In this document: positions 5,206-11,030 of the stretch, one piece after another
Position numbering within the stretch: the stretch's first letter is position 1
How the letters are laid out: the number at the start of each line of letters is the position of its first letter
The notes under the pieces: generated by a model
Told to the model about the DNA's origin: nothing
The model's database searches: none
Seen by the model: the letters and a program-made list of their open reading frames with translations, nothing else
NCBI GenBank assembly: GCA_046537875.1
Contig: JBKHJZ010000104.1
Span: forward strand, 1-11,507
Length of the DNA stretch: 11,507 nt
Direction: 5' to 3'
From: JBKHJZ01 sp046537875
GTDB lineage: Bacteria > Actinomycetota > Acidimicrobiia > Acidimicrobiales > VFJN01
Position numbers and translations under genes: made by a program

Positions 5206-5215
5206 CGCGAGCACC
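5206..5215. repeat. Third copy of the CGCGAGCACC element
   Basis: CGCGAGCACC occurs at 5173-5182 and again here in the same orientation, start to start 33 nt apart (about three helical turns). The inverted copy is at 5108-5117. This last copy ends 51 nt before the hydrolase ATG, a plausible operator position. Confidence 0.6.
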
Positions 5216-5266
5216 CGGGCCGACGCTCGGGGTGACCACAGCTGGCGCAACGAGTGGAGGTCTCCC

Positions 5267-6181
5267 ATGAGCGATCAGTCGCAGCACGGTGCCGGGCACG
5301 TCGACAACGACGGTGTGCGGATCGCCTACGAGGTGCACGGCGAGGGCGCGACGACCGTGCTGCTGCTCCCTCCGTGGGCCATCAGCCACAGCGGCATCTG
5401 GCAGCAGCAGGTCCCGGTGCTGGCGCGGCGGTTCCGGGTGATCACCTACGACCCCCGGGGGAACGGACGGTCAGACCGCCCGCTCGATCCGTCGGCTCAC
5501 ACCCCGGAGGTGCTGCTCAGCGACGCGATCGCGGTGCTCGACGCCGTGGGTGTCGACCGCTGCGTCGTGGTCGGCAACTCCTTCGGGACCGTGTTCGCCT
5601 ACCTGCTCGCGGGCCTCGTCGCCGCCCGGGTGGAGGGTGCGGTGTTCATGAACCCGAGCAGCCTCAACCTTGACGGGCGGACCGACGATCCCTTCCAGCA
5701 GGCCCTGCTCCGGTTCCGCGACGAGCTCGGGACGGATGACGGCTGGGCGCGCCTGAACCACCGCTCCTGGCAGCGGGACTTCGCGGGGTTCGTCGAGTGG
5801 TTCGCCGGACAGGCCTTCCCCGAGCCGGACGCCGGCGGTCTGCGCGCCGCCGCGGTCGCCTGGGCCCGGGAGACCACGGCCGATCACCTCGCCGCCACGG
5901 TGCTCGGGCGGACAGCGGCACCGGTGGAGGAGACCGCGGCACGCCTGCGGGCGCTCGCGGCGAACATCGCGTGCCCCACGCTGGTCATCCACGGTCAGCT
6001 CGACCCGATCGCACCCCGACACCGGGCCGAGACCCTGGCCCGGCTGCTCGACGGCGAGCTGGTCTTCATCGACGACGCCGGTCACTGCCCGCAGGCGAGC
6101 CGTCCCGAACGCGTGAACCACCTGATCGAGGAGTTCATCACCGAGCGAGTCGAAGCGCCGGCGGTGCCGGCCCCCGGGTGA
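5267..6181 (+). CDS. Alpha/beta hydrolase
   Basis: 304 residues, the usual size for a single-domain alpha/beta hydrolase (esterase, lactonase, C-C hydrolase or haloperoxidase-like). Visible in order: strand and oxyanion region TVLLLPPWAISHSGIW (30-45); YDPRGNGRSDRP (61-72), the classic D-x-R-G-x-G-x-S-D loop; the nucleophile elbow GNSFG (103-107) with Ser105; a helical cap with several Trp (about 140-225); the acid in IHGQLDPIAP (Asp246); and the general base in DDAGHCPQASRPERV (His273). The triad is complete, so it should be an active enzyme. The oxyanion segment is PPWA rather than the commoner HG, so the substrate class is open. The ATG has an excellent ribosome binding site (GGAGG, 6-nt spacer). 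There is no signal peptide, so it is cytoplasmic. The aminotransferase follows after 111 nt; three CGCGAGCACC elements lie upstream. Confidence 0.92.
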   Translation: MSDQSQHGAGHVDNDGVRIAYEVHGEGATTVLLLPPWAISHSGIWQQQVPVLARRFRVITYDPRGNGRSDRPLDPSAHTPEVLLSDAIAVLDAVGVDRCVVVGNSFGTVFAYLLAGLVAARVEGAVFMNPSSLNLDGRTDDPFQQALLRFRDELGTDDGWARLNHRSWQRDFAGFVEWFAGQAFPEPDAGGLRAAAVAWARETTADHLAATVLGRTAAPVEETAARLRALAANIACPTLVIHGQLDPIAPRHRAETLARLLDGELVFIDDAGHCPQASRPERVNHLIEEFITERVEAPAVPAPG

Positions 6182-6219
6182 GGACGCGGAGGCCTGGTCT
6201 CGCCGGCACCCGTCCCTTC

Positions 6220-6233
6220 GCGGTGGTCACCGC
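6220..6233. repeat. Short inverted repeat GCGGTG-GT-CACCGC
   Basis: A 6+6-bp inverted repeat with a 2-nt centre lies in the 111-nt gap between hydrolase and aminotransferase, about 60 nt before the TTG start. It could be an operator or a weak hairpin. Its length is near what chance gives. Confidence 0.3.
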
Positions 6234-6280
6234 CCAGCACCGCCGAGAGGCGGCCATCATGGTCGTGGCCACCGCGCTCG

Positions 6281-6285
6281 GGAGG
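6281..6285 (+). promoter_or_regulatory. Ribosome binding site that decides a TTG start
   Basis: GGAGG is followed by a 7-nt spacer (AACGACG) and TTG at 6293. There is no ATG or GTG in the correct frame nearby that keeps the conserved N-terminus, so this site supports the rare TTG start. Confidence 0.75.
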
Positions 6286-6292
6286 AACGACG

Positions 6293-7561
6293 TTGGACCG
6301 GATCATCCGCACGTACTGCGAACGCACGCCGGGGTCGGCCGCGCGGGCCGAGCGCCGCAGCGCGCTGTTCCCCGGAGGCGACTTCCGGGCGGTGGCCTGG
6401 CATCGGCCCTACCCGCTGACCCTCGCCGAGGCGGCGGGGCCGTGGCTGCGTGACGTCGACGGCAACGAGTACCTCGACCTCCTCGGCAACTTCACCGCCC
6501 TCGTCCACGGCAACGCGCATCCGGCGGTCGTCGAGGCGGCCACCCGGGCCGTGGCCGGAGGCACGTGCTGGCCCGCCGCCAACGATCACATGCTCGAGCT
6601 GGCCGAGTTGCTGGTCGGTCGCGTCGCCTCGGTGGAGCATGTCCGGTTCTGCAACTCGGGCACCGAGGCGACGATGCAGGCGGCGATGGTCGCTCGCGAG
6701 GTGACGGGCCGGCGCACGGTGCTGATGGCCCGCTACGGCTATCACGGGAGCTACGACGACTACGAGGTCGGCAACCTGGGTCACTCCGGCCCGGACACCG
6801 TGATCGCGCCGTATGGCGACGCCGCGGCCTTCGAATCCGTGCTCGCCGAGCAGGGCGACCGGATCGCCTGCGTGATCCTGGAGCCGGTCATGGGATCGTC
6901 GGGGGTGGTCCCGGCACCGCCGGGGTTCCTCGCCCGGGTGGCCGACGCGGCCCGGGCGGCCGGGGCCCTGTTCGTCCTGGACGAGGTCATCACCTTCCGC
7001 TTGGCCACCGGTGGTGCGCAGTCGCTCGCCGCGGTCGAGCCCGACCTGACCACCTTCGGCAAGCTGATCGGCGGCGGCTTCCCGGTGGGTGGCCTCGGCG
7101 GGCGGGCCCACATCCTCGAGGTCACCGATCCCGTGCTGGGGCGTCTTCGGCTGTCGGGCACGTTCAACGCCAATCCGGTCACCATGGCCGCCGGCGCGGC
7201 CGCCGTCCGGGAGCTCACCGGCGAGCGCATCGCCGACATCGACCGGTGGTGCGGTCGGTTGCAGGACGGGCTGGCGAAGGCGGCCGCCGACCACGGGGTG
7301 CCGTTCAGCAGCCGTCGGGCGGGGTCACTGCTCAACGTCTTCCTCGGCGACGAGGCGCCTGCGGCCGTGGGGGAGCGGACGGATGGGCGGCTCATGGCGG
7401 CGTTCCACCTGGCGTGCCTCGACAACGGGCTCTTCATCGCGCCCCGGGGGCTGATCGCCACCTCCACCGTGCTCTCCGACGAGCTCATCGACAGCGCCGT
7501 GGATCGCGCCGCCCGCGCCTTCGCCGAGGTGGCGTCCGCGGCGGGCGTGGCGTCGGCCTGA
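6293..7561 (+). CDS. Class III PLP-dependent aminotransferase, glutamate-1-semialdehyde aminomutase-like
   Basis: 422 residues, typical of the family (about 420-450). PLP signatures are complete: the N-terminal ALFPGGDFR (24-32), WLRDVDGNEYLDLLGNF (51-67), the phosphate-binding NSGTEATMQAA (121-131), the ring-stacking YGYHGSYDD (148-156), EPVMGSSG (197-204), the Asp binding the pyridine nitrogen in LDEVITFR (Asp230), the Schiff-base lysine in TTFGKLIGGGFPVGGLGG (Lys257), and TFNANPVTMAAGAA for the second phosphate contact. The order and wording are closest to HemL-like enzymes, but many homologues with this pattern transaminate other amino or keto substrates, and no haem genes are nearby, so I do not assign hemL. 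The TTG start is supported by GGAGG. The upstream hydrolase may act in the same pathway. The gene ends 67 nt from the convergent methyltransferase gene. Confidence 0.9.
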   Translation: MDRIIRTYCERTPGSAARAERRSALFPGGDFRAVAWHRPYPLTLAEAAGPWLRDVDGNEYLDLLGNFTALVHGNAHPAVVEAATRAVAGGTCWPAANDHMLELAELLVGRVASVEHVRFCNSGTEATMQAAMVAREVTGRRTVLMARYGYHGSYDDYEVGNLGHSGPDTVIAPYGDAAAFESVLAEQGDRIACVILEPVMGSSGVVPAPPGFLARVADAARAAGALFVLDEVITFRLATGGAQSLAAVEPDLTTFGKLIGGGFPVGGLGGRAHILEVTDPVLGRLRLSGTFNANPVTMAAGAAAVRELTGERIADIDRWCGRLQDGLAKAAADHGVPFSSRRAGSLLNVFLGDEAPAAVGERTDGRLMAAFHLACLDNGLFIAPRGLIATSTVLSDELIDSAVDRAARAFAEVASAAGVASA

Positions 7562-7589
7562 GGCGGCCACGCCGGGCGACGGCGCGGTC

Positions 7590-7618
7590 GCTGGCACCGC
7601 TCAGGGCAGGATGCCAGC
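7590..7618. terminator. Candidate bidirectional hairpin between convergent genes
   Basis: GCTGGCA (7590-7596) pairs perfectly with TGCCAGC (7612-7618) across a 15-nt loop, inside the 67-nt gap between the convergent aminotransferase and methyltransferase genes. A smaller stem GCGAC/GTCGC lies just left of it. There is no U-tract on either strand. The position suits a shared terminator, but the stem is modest. Confidence 0.35.
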
Positions 7619-7628
7619 CCGCGTCCGG

Positions 7629-8498
7629 TCAGTGTCGCGACGCCGAGACGAGCCAGGCACCCGCGTTCATCACCAGCCCCTCGGGTCCCGCGTAGGGGGC
7701 GAGCGCGGCGCGTGCGGCGTCCACTGCGGCGGCCACCTTGTCGGGTGGCTTGCCCGCGAACAGGTCGTCGCGCACCAGGGGGAGCGACGTGATGAACGAC
7801 AGCGCGTCGTCCACGTCGTCTCCCACGCGCATCGGGCGGGTGATGGCGTCGAGCGTCGGCTCGCCGAAGCCCGCGGCGTCGAGGATGGCGCGGAGACGCT
7901 GCTCGTCGGCGAGCGCGAAGGGGCCGGGCGCCCCCGGGGGGCCGAAGTCGGGCAGCCCGACGTGTTCGGCCGCCGCACCGCCGGGCACGATGATCCACTC
8001 GCTGTGGAACATGTCCTGCCAGCAGACGATGGCGAGGCGTCCACCGGGCCGGAGCGCGCCGCACAGGTTGGCGAACGCGGCCTCCGGGTCCTCGAAGAAC
8101 ATGGTGCCGAACCGGCTGATCACGGCGTCGAAGCCGCCGCGCTCGAACGGGTGGACCTGGGCGTCGCCGAGGACGAGCTCGACGTTGTCGATCCCGGCCT
8201 CCTCGGCTCGGTGCCTGGCCAGGGCGAGCATCGCTGCGGAGAGGTCGACGGCGACGACCCTGCCGCGCGGCCCGACCCGCCGTGCCGCCTCGATCGCCGT
8301 GGCGCCGTTGCCGCACCCGACGTCCAGCACCCGATCGCCGGACTCCAGACCCGCGGCGTCGAGCATCGCCTCGCCGAACGGACCGTTCATCGCGTCGAAG
8401 CGGTCGGCTTCGCGGACCCAGTGGTCACCCTCGCGGGTCCAGTACTCGCGCTGCTCACTGTTGACCGCCTCGTCGGCGGTGGGCGTGGTCTCGGACAT
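7629..8498 (-). CDS. Class I SAM-dependent methyltransferase (UbiE/Methyltransf_11 type)
   Basis: 289 residues. Motif I is VLDVGCGNGATA (57-68), followed by the acidic residue in VVAVDLSAAML (Asp84), GDAQVHPFERGGFDAVISRFGTMFF (111-135) for motifs II and post-II, and LRPGGRLAIVCWQD (149-162) for motif III. The N-terminal helix REYWTREGDHWVREADRFD (17-35) resembles the cap of small-molecule methyltransferases. The C-terminal half (about 165-289) is likely the acceptor-binding region. The substrate is unknown. The ATG has a very good ribosome binding site (AAGGGAGG, 6-nt spacer). It starts 29 nt after the SRPBCC gene on the same strand, so the two are probably one operon. It differs in length and in the sequence around its motifs from the methyltransferase at 2954, so a recent duplication is unlikely. 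Confidence 0.9.
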   Translation of the reverse strand: MSETTPTADEAVNSEQREYWTREGDHWVREADRFDAMNGPFGEAMLDAAGLESGDRVLDVGCGNGATAIEAARRVGPRGRVVAVDLSAAMLALARHRAEEAGIDNVELVLGDAQVHPFERGGFDAVISRFGTMFFEDPEAAFANLCGALRPGGRLAIVCWQDMFHSEWIIVPGGAAAEHVGLPDFGPPGAPGPFALADEQRLRAILDAAGFGEPTLDAITRPMRVGDDVDDALSFITSLPLVRDDLFAGKPPDKVAAAVDAARAALAPYAGPEGLVMNAGAWLVSASRH

Positions 8499-8527
8499 CG
8501 ATTGCCTCCCTTGCCTCGTGAGCCGGC

Positions 8528-9028
8528 TCAGCGTCCCGCCGCCTCGCGCCTCCCAGCGGACTCGGCCTCCGCGGCGGACCGGATCCGGTGGAGCGTGGTC
8601 CGCATGCCCTCCACGAGGTCGCGGTCGCGGTCGTCGACGCGCAACATCAGCCCGTTGAACCAGTTCGTGATCGCCCAGTCGGGCTTGGTGACCTCGTAGC
8701 TCTCCGTGAGCCTGGTGCCGGTTCCTTCGGGCTCCATGCGGTATCGCCAGTCGCAGACGCCGCAGTGCCGCACGGCCCGCCGGAAGGCGAACTCGCGTCC
8801 GCGATCAGCCGCGATGACCTCCACCGTGTTCGACCATCGGGCACGGCCTCGGCGGTTGTGGCCCTTGAATCGGGCGCCCACGGCCGGCCCCTCGCCGTCG
8901 ACCCACTCGCACCGGCGTGTCTCCGGGCTCCACTCGCCCATCCTCGTGATGTCGGAGACGAGGTCGTAGACGTGGTCGGGTGCGGCCTCGACGTGGACGC
9001 TCACCGCTCCTGTCGTCGCTCGTTTCAT
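8528..9028 (-). CDS. SRPBCC (START/polyketide-cyclase-like) family protein
   Basis: 166 residues. The family forms a deep hydrophobic pocket between a curved sheet and a long C-terminal helix, used by cyclases, lipid carriers and other small-molecule binders. Visible: VSVHVEAAPDHVYDLVSDITRMGEWSPE (9-36), the standard opening strand-helix-loop with the 'D..RM.EWSPE' pattern; GARFKGHNRRGRARWSNTVEVIAAD (51-75); EFAFRRAVRHCGVCDWRYRMEPEGTGTRLTESY (79-111); and the long helix MLRVDDRDRDLVEGMRTTLHRI (128-149). The tail is Ala/Glu/Arg-rich. The ATG at 9028 was chosen because it falls directly before the domain; an in-frame ATG at 9094 would add 22 residues with no family match. The ribosome binding site is weak. 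The downstream methyltransferase begins 29 nt after the stop, so the ligand may be the methylated substrate. An imperfect inverted repeat lies about 90 nt upstream. Confidence 0.88.
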   Translation of the reverse strand: MKRATTGAVSVHVEAAPDHVYDLVSDITRMGEWSPETRRCEWVDGEGPAVGARFKGHNRRGRARWSNTVEVIAADRGREFAFRRAVRHCGVCDWRYRMEPEGTGTRLTESYEVTKPDWAITNWFNGLMLRVDDRDRDLVEGMRTTLHRIRSAAEAESAGRREAAGR

Positions 9029-9115
9029 GCTCTGGGTTACCTGCCTCGGAAGGGATCGCCCGCCCGCTGTCGGCGCGGCGGTTCCCCCAAGCATGCGACC
9101 GGGGCGTCCCGTCTC

Positions 9116-9137
9116 GCATCGGTAGACCTACCCATCG
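9116..9137. promoter_or_regulatory. Operator-like inverted repeat upstream of the SRPBCC operon
   Basis: The centre reads GGTAG-AC-CTACC (9121-9132), extended outward with one mismatch to AT/AT (9118-9135), so 7 of 8 symmetric pairs match. It lies between the regulator stop and the SRPBCC start, about 90 nt upstream of the ATG. It is AT-richer than its surroundings. It could be a binding site for a dimeric regulator, possibly the LuxR-type protein encoded next to it. That link is inference. Confidence 0.35.
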
Positions 9138-9159
9138 GGCACCAGAATGTGTGCCTCGT

Positions 9160-10710
9160 TCAGTGCCGGTGCAGGAGGTCGTGCTCGAGGGCGAACAGTG
9201 CGGCTGCCGCACGCGTCGACACGCCGATCTTGGTGTAGACGTGCTGGACGTGGTGCTCGGCCGTGCGGCGGGAGATGCCGAGGCGACGTCCGATCTCCGG
9301 GTTCGAGCACCCGTCGGCGACGAGCCGGAGCACCTCCACCTCGCGATCGGTGAGCCCGCGCGGGCGCACCTCCTGCCGCCGGACCGGGTGGCCGTCGTCG
9401 GCGGCGTCGAGGACCGCGGCGGCCGCGTCGGGATCGAAGCGGCCTGCACGCGTCTCGTCGAGCAGGACCGCTCGCGCCCGGTCGGCGGGCAGGGCCTGCC
9501 GGTGAGGCCGGTGCTGGGTCATGGCCTGGAAGGCGTCCGCACAGGCGAGCACCCGGGCACTGATCCCGATGGCCTCACCCCGGCAGGCCCGGTGGTAGCC
9601 GGAGCCGTCGAGGCGCTCGTGGTGCATGCCGGCCACGGCGGCCATCGGCGTCAGCACGGGTGTCGAGGCGAGGATGCGCTCGGAGTAGTAGGCGTGGAGC
9701 TGCGCTCGCTCGCGCTCGCCAGTGGTCAGCGGGCCGGACCGTTCCCACACCTGGTTGGACACGCCGATGGACCCGAGATCGTGGAGATATGCAGCGATTT
9801 CGAGGACCTCGACGGTTCGGCGATCGAGGGCGAGGTGGTGGGCCGCAGCAACCGACAACCGGGCGACCGATGCCGAGTGCCCGTGCGTGAACGGGGTCTT
9901 GAGATCGGCCAGGTCTCCGAAGGCGTGCGCGATCGCCGGGAGGTCGCTGGCGCCGATCTCGACGGCGGGCTCCGGCTCGAGCTCGAGGACCCGCTGACGG
10001 GGATCGCCCGCCGTGGCGGCGTCGACGATGCCGTCGGCTTCGGCGGTGAAGCGCTCGACGACGCGCGGATCGAGGGTCTTGCCCGCACGCCTCGGGAGTG
10101 CGTGGCCCACGGCCTCGCGTCCGTGGAGCCCGATGAGCTCGGCGGCCTCGCTGGCCACACGGGCGACGCGGGCGCAACGGGCGATCGCCTCGCCCCGCGC
10201 CGATCGGGCGCCCGCCCCGTTCCACCACTCGTGGATGTCGTAGAGGCCGTCGCTCACCGTGGGCGCGAGGCCGATGCGCCGGGCGACCGCGCGCGCCACC
10301 TCGCAGCTCGCCTGGTTGTGCGCCTTGCCGAAGGCGCGGCCGCGGGTCGCCATCCGCACTGCGCCGAGCGCCCGCCTCGCGGGCGGCAACCCGCGGGTCG
10401 ACTCGGGGATGAAGGTGGTGAAGACGTCGCGCAGGTCGGTGAGGTCGGCCGCGACCGCCGCGTGGTTGACGGCCAGGTCGTCGCCGAAGAGCTCGGCCGC
10501 CTCGTGCGAGTAGGCGGGACAGCCGACGTGGAAGAGAAGGCTGACGTAGAAGACGTCGGCGACCTCCGGCTCGGACAGGTCCATCCGCCGCGCCAGCTCG
10601 GTGCCGATGATGCAGGTCCGCAGCGCCGTCTCGGTGGGCAGCCCGTAGCCGAGGTCCGAGACGAGCGAGAGTCCCCCGAGCAGGTCAGCGAGCCGGAGCC
10701 GGTCGTCCAC
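9160..10710 (-). CDS. Tandem HD-GYP (first degenerate) plus LuxR-type DNA-binding regulator
   Basis: 516 residues. The middle (about 265-440) is an HD-GYP domain, the class that hydrolyses cyclic di-GMP with a di- or trinuclear metal site. Likely metal ligands are kept: His278 (THGHS), His310-Asp311 (LHDLGS), His339, His363-His364 (HHERLDGSGY) and Asp392 (ADAF). Two departures are clear: the HDxGK lysine is Ser314, and GYP reads GYH. The N-terminal part (about 25-205) looks like a decayed copy: FHVGC (60-64) replaces HD-xG-K, and IHEWWNGAGAR (159-169) replaces HHExxDGxGYP. The C-terminus (453-513) is a LuxR/NarL-type helix-turn-helix: LTDREVEVLRLVADGCSNPE, then RRLGISRRTAEHHVQHVYTKIGV. The start is the GTG at 10710, the first possible start after an in-frame stop at 10759-10761. 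It probably links a nucleotide or metabolite signal to transcription. It is followed by the SRPBCC operon after 131 nt and faces a divergent lipoprotein gene. Confidence 0.9.
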   Translation of the reverse strand: MDDRLRLADLLGGLSLVSDLGYGLPTETALRTCIIGTELARRMDLSEPEVADVFYVSLLFHVGCPAYSHEAAELFGDDLAVNHAAVAADLTDLRDVFTTFIPESTRGLPPARRALGAVRMATRGRAFGKAHNQASCEVARAVARRIGLAPTVSDGLYDIHEWWNGAGARSARGEAIARCARVARVASEAAELIGLHGREAVGHALPRRAGKTLDPRVVERFTAEADGIVDAATAGDPRQRVLELEPEPAVEIGASDLPAIAHAFGDLADLKTPFTHGHSASVARLSVAAAHHLALDRRTVEVLEIAAYLHDLGSIGVSNQVWERSGPLTTGERERAQLHAYYSERILASTPVLTPMAAVAGMHHERLDGSGYHRACRGEAIGISARVLACADAFQAMTQHRPHRQALPADRARAVLLDETRAGRFDPDAAAAVLDAADDGHPVRRQEVRPRGLTDREVEVLRLVADGCSNPEIGRRLGISRRTAEHHVQHVYTKIGVSTRAAAALFALEHDLLHRH

Positions 10711-11030
10711 GACCCCGAGTCTTGCCGCGAGGAACGGGCGTGTCCCGGGCGTCCGCCGTCAGATCGGCACGAGCCGTACGGGCGCCGGCACCGGATCTGC
10801 CCTCGTGCCCAGCGATGGCGAACAGTCGCATCGGCGGCCGGCGAGGGCTCGGTCGTCGTTCCCTACGTGATCGCCCGTGTGGCCAGCACGTTGCCGGAGG
10901 TCGCGACGTCAGTGAGTCGGGATGGAGGTCCCGGCCGCGCCCGTGAACACCCCTGATCTCGGGCCCTCTCGCGTGCTACGCCGTGCATCCGGGACATGAT
11001 CCGCGAGGACACGGTGGGGCTGATCAGCAC
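10711..11030. other. 320-nt divergent intergenic region
   Basis: It lies between the minus-strand regulator and the plus-strand lipoprotein and must carry both promoters. It holds an 8-bp perfect inverted repeat, GGCACGAG (10766-10773) and CTCGTGCC (10802-10809), with a 28-nt spacer that includes the palindrome CCGTACGG (10774-10781). CAGATC/GATCTG also recurs around it. I see no good -10/-35 pair, no RNA gene and no convincing small ORF; the open frames here are Arg/Pro-rich and have no ribosome binding site. Confidence 0.65.
10766..10809. repeat. 8-bp inverted repeat upstream of the regulator gene
   Basis: GGCACGAG and CTCGTGCC are exact reverse complements 28 nt apart, about 60-100 nt upstream of the regulator GTG. 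An 8-bp palindrome CCGTACGG starts directly after the left arm. The layout would suit an autoregulatory operator, but an 8-bp match within 320 nt is not far from chance. Confidence 0.4.

Noticed and set aside
6257..6292. ATG at 6260 as the aminotransferase start
   Set aside because: It is in a different frame from the PLP motifs; the TTG at 6293 with GGAGG is in frame and gives the expected N-terminus.
6781..8316. A 511-codon open frame on the minus strand
   Set aside because: It overlaps the aminotransferase antisense and the methyltransferase in another frame. The product is Arg/Ala/Ser/Pro-rich with no recognisable domain.
5207..9558. Shared 14-mer GCGAGCACCCGGGC at 5207-5220 and 9545-9558
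   Set aside because: The second copy is inside the regulator coding sequence, and 14-base matches between two places are expected by chance in 11.5 kb of this base composition.
8980..10956. A 658-codon open frame on the plus strand
   Set aside because: It runs antisense through the whole HD-GYP/LuxR gene and into neighbouring gaps. Its product is a low-complexity Gly/Arg/Glu/Asp-rich string with no domain, as expected opposite a GC-rich gene; the minus-strand protein has clear conserved motifs.
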